Positions 1 to 5,975 of a stretch of DNA of 8,291 nt are shown piece by piece. How positions within the stretch are numbered: the stretch's first letter is position 1; each line of letters starts with the position of its first letter. Where the stretch lies: assembly GCA_035655355.1 (NCBI GenBank), contig DASRUQ010000039.1:1-8291 (forward strand), given 5' to 3'. Source of the stretch: 2-12-FULL-43-11 sp035655355. Lineage in GTDB: Bacteria; Patescibacteriota; Minisyncoccia; UBA6257; Colwellbacteraceae. The translations under genes and the position numbers were made by a program. The notes beneath the pieces were generated by a model, which saw only the letters and a program-made list of their open reading frames with translations, searched no databases and had not been told where the DNA came from.

Positions 1-244
1 GGGAAATGGCTGGTGGGCGCCGATAAGGGTTGAAGACAAGAGCCTAGATTCACCTTATAACACTTATTTATACGCAGGTTTGCCGCCGCACCCGATAGAT
101 AATCCGGGAATAGATGCCTTGGGAGCAGTCTTAAATCCGCAAAAAACAAACTGCCTTTATTATCTTCACGATAATGACGGAGTGACCCGCTGTTCACCGA
201 CCTACGAGGGGCATTTGGCTAATATCCAAAAATACCTTAGGTAA
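1..244 (+). CDS. mltG: Endolytic murein transglycosylase MltG, C-terminal fragment
   Basis: This is the last 80 residues of a gene whose start lies before the window; the reading frame begins at base 2 and ends at TAA 242-244. MltG (YceG family) is an inner-membrane lytic transglycosylase that cuts nascent glycan strands and helps set their length. The recognisable part is the conserved C-terminal signature: an SPYNTYLYAGLPP segment, then PI-NPG, an AL-A-LNP motif and a terminal LYY-HDNDG strand. In known MltG proteins these follow the catalytic YceG core. The usual catalytic Glu region is outside the window and cannot be judged. The gene is followed after 18 bases by the pseudouridine synthase on the same strand. 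I see no terminator between them, but a -10 box there suggests that the second gene also has its own promoter. Family assignment is strong despite the truncation. Confidence 0.9.
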   Translation, partial: GNGWWAPIRVEDKSLDSPYNTYLYAGLPPHPIDNPGIDALGAVLNPQKTNCLYYLHDNDGVTRCSPTYEGHLANIQKYLR

Positions 245-248
245 GTCC

Positions 249-254
249 TATAAT
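249..254 (+). promoter_or_regulatory. -10 box just upstream of the pseudouridine synthase gene
   Basis: A perfect TATAAT ends 8 bases before the ATG at 263. No Shine-Dalgarno sequence is present in the short gap, and no good -35 is visible. The spacing would put the transcription start at or near the ATG, which fits a leaderless mRNA. The same arrangement recurs at other genes in this window. Confidence 0.45.
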
Positions 255-262
255 ATAAAGCA

Positions 263-946
263 ATGGGAGATAAAGCCGGAATAAGGATAAATAAATATTT
301 GCGGGACCAGGGAGTGGCCTCCCGCAGGGAAGCCGATGAGCTGGTGAGAGCTGGCAGTGTTTTTATTAATGGTGTTAGAGCCTCCATGGGAGCGCTGGTA
401 GGCAATCAGGATAAAGTCACCCTGAAAGGAGTCAAAGACAAAGATTATATTTACTTGGCTTATTACAAGCCAAGAGGTATCCCCACTCAATCTAATGAGG
501 AAGAAAATGTAATAGGGCAGTGGACCGACAAAGGTCTTTTCCCGATAGGCAGGCTGGATAAGCAATCCGAGGGGCTAATTATATTAACCAACGACGGCAG
601 GATAACCTCCAAAATTCTTGGGGCGGAAAGCAAATTTGAAAAAGAGTACCTAGTTAAGGTAAAAGAACATATTAGGAGCGGAGTGGAAGGAATTATAAAG
701 AAGGGGATGATGACCGAGACTTTCGGGAAACTCTTACCGGCGGAGGCCAGAATAGTGGGGAACAACGAAATCAGAATAGTTTTGCATGAAGGGAAGAAGC
801 ATCAGATAAGAGTGATGCTGGGCGAGTTAAATTATACCGTGACCAGTCTCAAAAGATTGAGGGTAGGAGAAATAAAACTAGGCAACCTGAAGCCAGGCAA
901 TACAAGAAATTTAACCGCTAAAGAAATAGAAACTTTCTTTAAATAA
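263..946 (+). CDS. RluF/RsuA-family rRNA pseudouridine synthase
   Basis: The 227-residue protein is predicted to isomerise uridine to pseudouridine in ribosomal RNA in the cytoplasm. Residues about 7-55 form an S4 RNA-binding domain (RINKYLRDQGVASRREAD, then VFINGVRA). The catalytic motif GRLDKQSEGL sits at 97-106 with the catalytic Asp at 99, followed by ILTNDG. The C-terminal GKKHQIRVML segment and the SLKRLRVGEI motif are the usual end of the RsuA/RluB/RluE/RluF group. The GRLDK-S-GLI pattern and the S4 region resemble E. coli RluF (23S rRNA position 2604) more than RluB or RsuA, but the exact target base cannot be fixed from sequence. The ATG at 263 places the S4 domain at the expected distance from the N-terminus. 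Arginine codons are strongly AGR-biased (14 AGR, 2 CGN), unlike the protease gene at the other end of the window. It converges with the next gene, 11 bases apart. Confidence 0.9.
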   Translation: MGDKAGIRINKYLRDQGVASRREADELVRAGSVFINGVRASMGALVGNQDKVTLKGVKDKDYIYLAYYKPRGIPTQSNEEENVIGQWTDKGLFPIGRLDKQSEGLIILTNDGRITSKILGAESKFEKEYLVKVKEHIRSGVEGIIKKGMMTETFGKLLPAEARIVGNNEIRIVLHEGKKHQIRVMLGELNYTVTSLKRLRVGEIKLGNLKPGNTRNLTAKEIETFFK

Positions 947-957
947 TAAATCAGGTA

Positions 958-1344
958 CTAGCGAACTCTTTTGGTCCTACTTTTTTTCGCTGGTTTAGCA
1001 GCCTTTTTCTTAGGAGAGGCAGATTTACTTAAATCATTCCAGGTTCTTTTCAGGTCCCGGCTCAAAACGACAAGTTCTTTAGCGGTTATGCCCTTAACAC
1101 TGGAATAGCGCTTGGTGACTTTATTAACTAGGTTAGCATAGGACTTTTTATCCAACTTCTTAAGTTTCTTAGAGGCGGCGATAATCTCTTTTTGCGCCTT
1201 ACCGGACCACTGGCCGACCATCTTTCTGTGCTCGGCGGCGTTCTTCGAGCCATAGAGCCAATAAGCCGCTCCGGCAGCGGCGGCAGTAGCTAAAGCTGCT
1301 CCGGCCACGATTTTTTTCTTATTACCTGAATTTCTTTTTGTCAT
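958..1344 (-). CDS. Small Lys-rich membrane-anchored protein, YtxH-like
   Basis: This is a 128-residue protein that I do not recognise as a characterised family member. It has a short basic N-terminus, one Ala/Gly-rich transmembrane segment at about 12-30, a charged and probably helical middle (about 35-105), and a very basic tail (about 107-128, runs of Lys, Ala, Pro and Arg). This architecture resembles YtxH-like and other small bacterial envelope proteins in which a single N-terminal anchor holds a helical cytoplasmic or periplasmic domain. The histone-like tail could bind nucleic acid or acidic polymers, which is inference only. It starts 11 bases downstream of the DUF948-like gene on the same strand, so the two are probably co-transcribed. 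No Shine-Dalgarno sequence precedes the ATG; the region is A-rich on the coding strand. Confidence 0.75.
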   Translation of the reverse strand: MTKRNSGNKKKIVAGAALATAAAAGAAYWLYGSKNAAEHRKMVGQWSGKAQKEIIAASKKLKKLDKKSYANLVNKVTKRYSSVKGITAKELVVLSRDLKRTWNDLSKSASPKKKAAKPAKKSRTKRVR

Positions 1345-1355
1345 TTTATTTTTAT

Positions 1356-1640
1356 TTATTGGTTTTTATTTTTTCTTTTATTTTTAACTCCCCTTAAGAC
1401 CGGTGAAAACATAGTCAAGAGGCTAGTAAACCAGTGGGCGCCGCTTTTAACCCCACTTCTTAAAGACTCAATGTCGGTCTCTACTTCTTCGCTCACCTTT
1501 TTGGCTCTTTCTGAGATCTCATGAACATTTTTAAGAATTCGTATAAGATAATAGAAGATACCGATCAACCCGGCAGTCACTAAGACCACCGCTAAAGTGC
1601 TGATTAGAAAAAAGATATCGGCGCGAGCTAGTTCTTGCAT
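1356..1640 (-). CDS. Small single-pass membrane protein, DUF948/YtxG-like
   Basis: The 94-residue protein has one strong transmembrane helix at about 9-34, followed by an amphipathic, heptad-like stretch (about 35-62, rich in Glu, Lys, Ile and Val) and a short basic C-terminus. That layout matches the DUF948 type, of which Bacillus YtxG is an example, although the match here is by architecture and not by a diagnostic motif. In Bacillus, ytxG and ytxH are neighbours; here the downstream gene has a YtxH-like layout, so the pair may be a distant counterpart. Function is unknown. Its ATG (read from 1640 leftwards) lies only 4 bases from the ATG of the divergent gene at 1645, and no Shine-Dalgarno sequence is visible. 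Its best promoter lies inside that neighbouring gene. Confidence 0.7.
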   Translation of the reverse strand: MQELARADIFFLISTLAVVLVTAGLIGIFYYLIRILKNVHEISERAKKVSEEVETDIESLRSGVKSGAHWFTSLLTMFSPVLRGVKNKRKNKNQ

Positions 1641-1644
1641 ATTG

Positions 1645-2307
1645 ATGAAATTAAAATTATCTAAATATTATTTTCATTATACTCTATTAATAATTTTAAT
1701 GTTAGGGCTGGTTTTTGCCGGTATCAATATCTTTGTCTATACGACCGGCAAGAAATTCATAAAAACCATTACCGAGCTCCACGAGGCTGACGCCATACTC
1801 CTGCTGGGAGCGAGCGTTAAAAGTAACGGCCTGCTTTCACCCGTCTATAAAGAAAGAGCCGATAGGGCGGCCCAACTTTACGCTATGGGTAAAGCCGGAG
1901 CCATTTTAGTCTCCGGAGACAATAGGGAAGTTAACTACAACGAAGTGACGCCAGCCGTGGCTTACCTTGCTAAGGAGAAAAGCGTGCCAGCTTCCGATGT
2001 TTTCTCCGATTACGCCGGTTTTGATACCTACAACAGTGTTTACAGAGCCAAAGAGATATTCGGGGTTAAGTCCGTGATTATAGTGAGCCAAGCGGAATAT
2101 TTGCCGCGGGCTCTTTATCTCGCCAGAGAAGTCGGCATTGAGCCTCAGGGGATTCCAGCTGGAGACGAATTAAGCCTTTTTGGCTGGTTTCGGGAACGAT
2201 TTGCTTCTATTAAAGCCTTTTTTGACGCGGTAACACACTATGAACCTGAATTCTTGGGTAAAAAAATACCTATTTCAGGAGACGGCAGAGAAAGCCGAGG
2301 CGATTAG
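1645..2307 (+). CDS. SanA/YdcF-like DUF218 membrane protein
   Basis: The 220-residue protein has an N-terminal transmembrane anchor (about 12-33) and a DUF218 domain. Within it are DAILLLGASV (49-58), the Arg-rich helix after YKERADRA, LVSGDN (88-93) followed by YNE, then DYAGFDTYNSVYRA (122-135), and an IIVSQAEYLPRALYLA segment. These order closely with E. coli SanA, which affects envelope barrier function and vancomycin exclusion, more than with YdcF. The C-terminal RERFASIKAFFD and EPEFLGKKIPI segments also have SanA counterparts. Enzymatic activity is not established for the family. I chose ATG 1645 over the in-frame ATG 1597 because the earlier start would add 16 residues before the anchor and overlap the divergent gene by 44 bases. 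No Shine-Dalgarno sequence is present at either start. The RarA gene follows on the same strand after 25 bases. Confidence 0.85.
   Translation: MKLKLSKYYFHYTLLIILMLGLVFAGINIFVYTTGKKFIKTITELHEADAILLLGASVKSNGLLSPVYKERADRAAQLYAMGKAGAILVSGDNREVNYNEVTPAVAYLAKEKSVPASDVFSDYAGFDTYNSVYRAKEIFGVKSVIIVSQAEYLPRALYLAREVGIEPQGIPAGDELSLFGWFRERFASIKAFFDAVTHYEPEFLGKKIPISGDGRESRGD
1676..1705 (-). promoter_or_regulatory. Candidate sigma70-type promoter for the DUF948-like gene
   Basis: On the minus strand a CTAACA -35 (1700-1705, 4 of 6 matches) is followed after 18 bases by a perfect TATAAT -10 (1676-1681). It would start transcription about 30 bases before the ATG at 1640. It lies inside the start of the divergent DUF218 gene, in the AT-rich part that encodes its membrane anchor. 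AT-rich coding DNA can produce such matches by chance. Confidence 0.4.
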
Positions 2308-2332
2308 TCAGTTTGTGGTACCATTTCAGTAT

Positions 2333-3490
2333 ATGGAACCGTTAGCTTCGCAAATAAGGCCCAAAAGCCTGAAAGAATTTGTAGGGCAGGAGCACCTGGT
2401 TGGTTCAAGTAAACCTTTAAGAGAGGCTATAGAGGGGAAACATTTATTCTCTTTTATTCTTTGGGGACCGCCGGGAAGCGGCAAAACAACTTTAGCCAGG
2501 ATTTACGCGAACGCCCTGAATGCTGAATTCCACGAACTCTCGGCCGTGGATTCCGGCAAAGAAGATATTAAAAATATTACCGGCCGGAAAGGAAGTCTGC
2601 CTCTGGGCAAGCCTAAAATTCTTTTTGTTGATGAAATTCACCGTTTTAATAAAGCCCAGCAGGATTTCTTGTTGCCTTTCGTGGAGCGCGGCGACTTGAC
2701 ATTAATCGGAGCCACCACCGAAAACCCAAGCTTTGAAATCATTCCGGCGCTTCTTTCGCGTTGCCGTATTTTTGTTTTAAACGGTCTGGCTGACAAAGAA
2801 ATGGAGGGAATCATCAAACGCACTGGCTTCAAAGTTGATAAAGAATCCAGGGACTGGCTGGTACAAATGGCCTCAGGCGATGCGAGGCAAGCCATCACGG
2901 TTCTGGAGAACGCGCGGAAACTTTACGGCAAAATAACTTTAGAGACTCTAAAAGAAACTATTCAGTCCAAGCATCTCCGCTACGATAAAAAGGGTGAAGA
3001 GCATTACAACACCATCTCGGCTTTTATAAAAAGCATGAGAGCGAGTCAACCGGACGCGGCTTTGTATTACTTGGCGAGAATGATTGAAGCCGGGGAAGAT
3101 CCGCTTTTTATTGCCAGGCGGATGGTTATTTTCGCTTCGGAGGACATTGGGCTTGCCCAACCAACCGCTCTCGTTATAGCTAATGAAGTCTTCCGAGCCT
3201 GCGAAATAATAGGCTATCCGGAATGCGGCATTAATTTGGCTCACGGCGTGACTTACCTCGCGAATTGTAAAAAGAGCAGACAATCATACGATGCTTATCT
3301 GGGAGCGATAGCGGACGTCAAGGAATACGGCAATTTACCCATACCCATGAAAGTCAGGAATCTGTCTGCGCGAGCAGGCGCTCCTACTAAACTTATGAAA
3401 GAGCTGGGGTATCACGATGGATACAAACTCTACGATAAAGAATCTTACCTGCCTGAAAAACTGAAAGGTAAGAAGTATTTAAAAGATTAG
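2333..3490 (+). CDS. rarA: Replication-associated recombination protein RarA (MgsA), AAA+ ATPase
   Basis: The 385-residue protein is predicted to act at stalled replication forks as a homotetrameric ATPase related to clamp-loader subunits and to eukaryotic WRNIP1/Mgs1. It begins with the family N-terminus MEPLASQIRPKSLKEFVGQ. The Walker A motif GPPGSGKTT is at 45-53, Walker B ILFVDEIHRFNKAQQ at 96-110, sensor 1 GATTENPSFE at 126-135, and the arginine-finger region LLSRCRIF at 140-147. The C-terminal half carries the MgsA_C tetramerisation region, with EDPLFIARRM, FASEDIGLA and the closing YHDGY and YLPE motifs. Length is close to the family norm. An in-frame ATG at 2240 exists, but using it would add 31 unrelated residues and overlap the upstream gene, so ATG 2333 is preferred. 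There is no Shine-Dalgarno sequence; a weak TACCAT at 2319-2324 lies 8 bases before the ATG. Confidence 0.96.
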   Translation: MEPLASQIRPKSLKEFVGQEHLVGSSKPLREAIEGKHLFSFILWGPPGSGKTTLARIYANALNAEFHELSAVDSGKEDIKNITGRKGSLPLGKPKILFVDEIHRFNKAQQDFLLPFVERGDLTLIGATTENPSFEIIPALLSRCRIFVLNGLADKEMEGIIKRTGFKVDKESRDWLVQMASGDARQAITVLENARKLYGKITLETLKETIQSKHLRYDKKGEEHYNTISAFIKSMRASQPDAALYYLARMIEAGEDPLFIARRMVIFASEDIGLAQPTALVIANEVFRACEIIGYPECGINLAHGVTYLANCKKSRQSYDAYLGAIADVKEYGNLPIPMKVRNLSARAGAPTKLMKELGYHDGYKLYDKESYLPEKLKGKKYLKD

Positions 3491-3526
3491 TCAGCCACTT
3501 TAGTAATCTTAAAAGTGAAAATACAA

Positions 3527-4084
3527 TTATCTTTGTATCCTCATCGTTTCCACTTCGGCTCGTTTGGTTAATTGGTTAGCCACGGCGCGCGCCAGATCGT
3601 AGTCCATTAAAGGGATTATCTCTTCGTCGGCTGTCGATTCCACTTCGTTGGGAGTATCCAAATCAGTCGTGGTAGCTATTACAACGTGGCCTACGCCAAT
3701 AAGTCTTTGCACGGGAGATTGGTGAATTTCCACAGTTTGAACGCGGCGGAATGGGATGGCAATTTCTTTCCTGTTCAAAAGGCCGCTGATTATTCTTAAA
3801 GCCGATTCGTCTAGCATTATCTTGGCTGCTTTGTATTTAAGCCTGGCGATGCTGAAGCCTCCGAGACCAATCAAGAGGCCGGCGAAAATACTAACCAGTA
3901 TGCCCAAGTTAAGGATTTCGCCGACAGGCTGGCCGGCAATGAAGTCGGAGCCAATGGCCGTATCCAGAATTCCCATAATAATGGCGGCGACAAGAAAAAT
4001 AACGGCAAATGAAGTTTGTTGGATAATAAAAAGCGTATAAGTTTTTTTGCCTAAGTCGTAATATTTGCCGTTTTCTATTTCCAT
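3527..4084 (-). CDS. Bacterial PH-domain (bPH2/DUF304) membrane protein
   Basis: The 185-residue protein has two transmembrane helices at about 17-41 and 57-80 and then a bPH2 domain (about 84-165). The domain shows the typical LDESALRIISGLLNRKEIAIPFRRVQTVEIHQ pattern (given here in part at 91-122), followed by QRLIGVGHVVIATTT. This is the architecture of YdbS/YdbT-type proteins, which sit in the membrane with the PH-like domain attached; in Bacillus such proteins are linked to resistance to antimicrobial peptides, but a role here is unproven. It lies 27 bases downstream of the EamA gene on the same strand. A -10 box close to its ATG suggests it can also be transcribed alone. It converges with rarA. 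Confidence 0.85.
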   Translation of the reverse strand: MEIENGKYYDLGKKTYTLFIIQQTSFAVIFLVAAIIMGILDTAIGSDFIAGQPVGEILNLGILVSIFAGLLIGLGGFSIARLKYKAAKIMLDESALRIISGLLNRKEIAIPFRRVQTVEIHQSPVQRLIGVGHVVIATTTDLDTPNEVESTADEEIIPLMDYDLARAVANQLTKRAEVETMRIQR

Positions 4085-4092
4085 ATCTTAAT

Positions 4093-4098
4093 AATATA
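4093..4098 (-). promoter_or_regulatory. -10 box just upstream of the PH-domain gene
   Basis: TATATT on the minus strand (5 of 6) ends 8 bases before the ATG at 4084. An overlapping TATTAT (4091-4096) would give 6 bases. There is no Shine-Dalgarno sequence in the gap and no clear -35. This fits the leaderless pattern seen at other genes here. Confidence 0.35.
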
Positions 4099-4111
4099 AG
4101 TCGTATTTTTA

Positions 4112-4528
4112 TCAGAGCGCCATTAAGACCGCTCCAATAGTTACGAGCGACGCGCCGATGGCTTTCTGCCAGGTTAGGGATTCGCTTAAAAAGATTACGG
4201 CCAGGGTGAAGGCGAAGATAACGCTCGTCTTATCCAAGGCGACAACGCCAGTGACGGGCCCGTATTTTATCGCCAGAAAATAACAAAGCCAAGAAAGAGC
4301 GCCGGCGACTCCGGAGAGGATTATGAAAACCATAGTTTTGCTGCTGAGAGTATCCAGGGCCGAAAACTTCCCCAAAGCCAGGGAAACCATAATAAGGAAC
4401 GCAGCCATGACTATAGCGCGGACGGTGGTAGCGAGAGTGGAATCAACTCCCTGAAGGCCGATTTTAGCTAAAATTGCCACCAAGGCGGCGAAGACAGCCG
4501 AACCCAGGGCGTAAATGCTCCAATTCAT
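4112..4528 (-). CDS. Single-repeat EamA-family (DMT superfamily) transporter
   Basis: The 138-residue, very hydrophobic protein has five predicted transmembrane helices (about 2-21, 32-52, 66-84, 92-113 and 121-138) and makes one EamA repeat. Typical EamA features are the basic residues after helix 1 (AILAKIGL), the Gly-rich GVAGALSWLCYFLAIKYGP segment in the middle, and the closing FLSESLTWQKAIGASLVTIG. Most DMT transporters have ten helices made of two repeats; a single-repeat protein of this length is a known class that is expected to dimerise, so it is not evidently truncated. Substrate is unknown. The stop is TGA followed directly by in-frame TAA. A consensus -10 box lies 6 bases before the ATG. 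The intergenic region to the right is shared with the divergent DoxX gene. Confidence 0.85.
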   Translation of the reverse strand: MNWSIYALGSAVFAALVAILAKIGLQGVDSTLATTVRAIVMAAFLIMVSLALGKFSALDTLSSKTMVFIILSGVAGALSWLCYFLAIKYGPVTGVVALDKTSVIFAFTLAVIFLSESLTWQKAIGASLVTIGAVLMAL

Positions 4529-4534
4529 ATGTTA

Positions 4535-4540
4535 ATTATA
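4535..4540 (-). promoter_or_regulatory. Consensus -10 box adjacent to the EamA start codon
   Basis: A perfect TATAAT on the minus strand ends 6 bases before the ATG at 4528. Transcription should begin at or within a base or two of the ATG, so this is a strong leaderless candidate. The -35 position is weak, and no Shine-Dalgarno sequence exists. Confidence 0.5.
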
Positions 4541-4589
4541 CAACAAGCCCCCATTTTTTAAACGTGATGGTTTGGAGCGATTCAAGGCT

Positions 4590-4618
4590 TGGGCATTTTA
4601 AAAAGGTAGTGCTATAAT
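4590..4618 (+). promoter_or_regulatory. Extended -10 promoter for the DoxX gene
   Basis: A TGGGCA -35 (4590-4595, 4 of 6) and a perfect TATAAT -10 (4613-4618) are separated by 17 bases. A TG at 4610-4611 gives an extended -10 (TGCTATAAT). The predicted leader is about 43 bases, so this is one of the few genes here with a 5' untranslated region, yet no Shine-Dalgarno sequence is visible before the ATG at 4668. Confidence 0.6.
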
Positions 4619-4667
4619 TAAATGAATAATAAAAGGTCAAAGTTTTCAAAAAAGTTATTTATCAAAT

Positions 4668-5207
4668 ATGAAGCAGTACACTAGAGAGGAATCGTTCTTG
4701 GCGCATTTCCTCTTGTCGGATACTAAAAGTTCGCTATTTTGGCTGGTCGTCAGGGTCTATGTGGGTTGGATATGGCTTAACGCCGGCTGGGAAAAAGTAA
4801 TTAACCCAGTTTGGTTTGGGACTGATGCGGGCGCGGCGCTTAAAGGTTTTATTATGGGCGCGCTTAGTAAGACCGGCGGGCCTCATCCCGATGTGCAGGG
4901 CTGGTATGCTTATTTTTTGCAAACCTTCGTTCTTAATAACACTACTATCTGGTCTAATTTAGTGGCTGTCGGAGAGCTTCTGATTGGCGTGGCTCTTATA
5001 TTCGGGTTTCTCACGGGGGTATCGGCTTTCTTCGGCGTGTTTATGAACTTGAATTTCATGCTGGCTGGCACGGTAAGTATCAATCCAACTCTTTTTGTTC
5101 TGGGATTGGGTCTCGTTCTGGCCTGGCGTGTTTCCGGTTATCTTGGAGCTGATGCGTTTGCGCTGCCTCGCTTACATAGCTACCTGAGATCTAAAAATCG
5201 TAATTAA
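4668..5207 (+). CDS. DoxX-family membrane protein
   Basis: The 179-residue protein has four predicted transmembrane segments: about 22-40, 95-114, 116-134 and 138-155. Family marks are the first helix VVRVYVGWIWLNAGWEKV (27-44), the loop NPVWFG, helix 2 with VGELLIGVALIFGFLTG (101-117) carrying Glu103, the NLNFMLAGT stretch and the C-terminal SGYLGADAF. It has the long-loop form resembling DoxD/TQO large subunits of thiosulfate:quinone oxidoreductase, but no DoxA partner is seen nearby, so thiosulfate oxidation should not be assumed. DoxX proteins are otherwise linked to quinone-dependent or thiol redox stress roles at the membrane. It is transcribed divergently from the EamA gene and converges with the Cys-rich mini gene. 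The start was chosen because the ATG follows stop codons and the promoter fits. Confidence 0.85.
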   Translation: MKQYTREESFLAHFLLSDTKSSLFWLVVRVYVGWIWLNAGWEKVINPVWFGTDAGAALKGFIMGALSKTGGPHPDVQGWYAYFLQTFVLNNTTIWSNLVAVGELLIGVALIFGFLTGVSAFFGVFMNLNFMLAGTVSINPTLFVLGLGLVLAWRVSGYLGADAFALPRLHSYLRSKNRN

Positions 5208-5222
5208 TAAGGTGTATTTATA

Positions 5223-5241
5223 TTCCGATTTAATATCGGAA
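5223..5241. terminator. Possible bidirectional terminator between convergent genes
   Basis: A perfect 7-bp inverted repeat, TTCCGAT and ATCGGAA, with a TTAAT loop lies between the ends of the DoxX gene (5207) and the Cys-rich mini gene (5259). There is no good T-run on either side, so it is a weak terminator by the standard model, but its position between two convergent stops supports the role. Confidence 0.35.
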
Positions 5242-5258
5242 ATGGTAAGTACGCGTAT

Positions 5259-5432
5259 CTAACCAGTTTCGGGGAAATCCTTTACGGCGTGTTTGATAAT
5301 TTCAAGATTACAACTCTTGTGCTCCGAGCACCACGCTTGGCATTGCTCCGCTGTTTCTTTATCTAAGTAAAGCAAGCCGCACTCCTCGCATTTGTAATAC
5401 TTCTTATCTTTTTTTGTTACCTCTTGGGCCAT
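5259..5432 (-). CDS. 57-residue Cys-rich putative zinc-binding protein
   Basis: A short gene reading from ATG (5430-5432) to TAG (5259-5261). The protein starts MAQEVTKKDKKYYKCEECG. It has Cys at 15, 18, 31, 35 and 41 and His at 38: a CxxC knuckle, then CxxxC, xxH, xxC. The first part (KYYKCEECGLLY) is typical of rubredoxin-like or zinc-ribbon knuckles, and the second (CQAWCSEHKSC) completes a likely metal site. It ends with the helix-like CNLEIIKHAVKDF. I recall similar short proteins in Candidate Phyla Radiation genomes but cannot name a function. It starts 33 bases after the cupredoxin gene on the same strand, with no terminator visible between them, so the two are probably one operon. No Shine-Dalgarno sequence is visible. 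The regular Cys spacing makes a chance ORF very unlikely. Confidence 0.82.
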   Translation of the reverse strand: MAQEVTKKDKKYYKCEECGLLYLDKETAEQCQAWCSEHKSCNLEIIKHAVKDFPETG

Positions 5433-5465
5433 AAGTTATTGTTACCGGAGGGAAAGTAGGCCGAC

Positions 5466-5888
5466 TTACCAACTTTTAACGATAATATTGCCCTTCATCG
5501 TTGGGTGAATATTACAGTGGTATTTTAGAGAATCTGGGTCGGTGAAGGTAAAGCTGAATGACTGTCCCTTGGAAAGGGTTTTTGAGTTAAGGAGGCCGCC
5601 CGAGTCAGAAGTGATGGTGTGGGGCGCGCTGTCATTATTAACCCACGTCACTTTTGTCCCTGTTTTTATGGTTATTGTTTCGGGGCTGAATGAGAATTTT
5701 TCTATATCTACTATGATACTTGGAGCTTCCTGAGTTTTAGGAATATTTGTTTCTGTACTGGTCTGCGCGGGGGAAGTGTCTGTTTGAGAAGTATCTACTG
5801 GGGTGTTGTCTTGATTATTAAAGACAAGGTAATAAACGCCAATGCCGACAACCACCAAGACGACAATCGCTATAATTAGTTTTTTCAT
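5466..5888 (-). CDS. Membrane-anchored cupredoxin (type 1 copper protein)
   Basis: The 140-residue protein has an N-terminal transmembrane anchor (about 3-23), a Thr/Ser/Gln/Pro-rich linker (about 27-55) and a plastocyanin/azurin-like domain (about 57-138). All four type 1 copper ligands are present: His90 in SAPHTI, Cys125 in YHCNIHP, His128 and Met131 in TMKG. Typical strands FSFSPETITIKTGTKVTW (65-82) and the SKGQSFSFTF segment complete the fold. There is no lipobox Cys, so it is anchored by the helix and faces the outside. Known relatives shuttle single electrons between membrane complexes or bind copper. No copper oxidase, nitrite reductase or cytochrome gene is visible in the window to act as partner. 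It is followed by the Cys-rich mini gene in the same direction. Confidence 0.93.
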   Translation of the reverse strand: MKKLIIAIVVLVVVGIGVYYLVFNNQDNTPVDTSQTDTSPAQTSTETNIPKTQEAPSIIVDIEKFSFSPETITIKTGTKVTWVNNDSAPHTITSDSGGLLNSKTLSKGQSFSFTFTDPDSLKYHCNIHPTMKGNIIVKSW

Positions 5889-5897
5889 AATTCAATG

Positions 5898-5903
5898 ATT
5901 ATT
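5898..5903 (-). promoter_or_regulatory. -10-like box upstream of the cupredoxin gene
   Basis: AATAAT on the minus strand (5 of 6 to TATAAT) ends 9 bases before the ATG at 5888, with no Shine-Dalgarno sequence in the gap. The region is AT-rich, so the match alone is modest; it is listed because its spacing agrees with other starts here. Confidence 0.3.
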
Positions 5904-5975
5904 ACAAATTTTCTCCATTTTTCTTAAAAATCAAAAACATCCCTACTGGTAAGAAGTATAGTATAAGAAAATGTA

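Noticed and set aside
1597..1644. Upstream in-frame ATG giving the SanA-like protein 16 more residues.
   Set aside because: It would overlap the divergent gene and put extra residues before the membrane anchor; ATG 1645 gives a normal short basic N-terminus.
2240..2332. Upstream in-frame ATG giving RarA 31 more residues.
   Set aside because: The extension overlaps the DUF218 gene and does not resemble any RarA N-terminus, while MEPLASQIRP at 2333 is the family's normal beginning.
3483..3517. Hairpins (AAGATTA/TAATCTT and CACTTT/AAAGTG) between rarA and the PH-domain gene as a terminator.
   Set aside because: The two stems exclude each other, are short and AT-rich, and neither is followed by a T-run, so support is too weak.
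4622..4684. A 20-residue ORF starting 3 bases after the DoxX -10 box (begins MNNKRSKFSKK), as a leader peptide.
   Set aside because: It overlaps the DoxX start in another frame, has no ribosome binding site, and its ATG is too close to the -10 box to be inside the transcript with normal start-site spacing.
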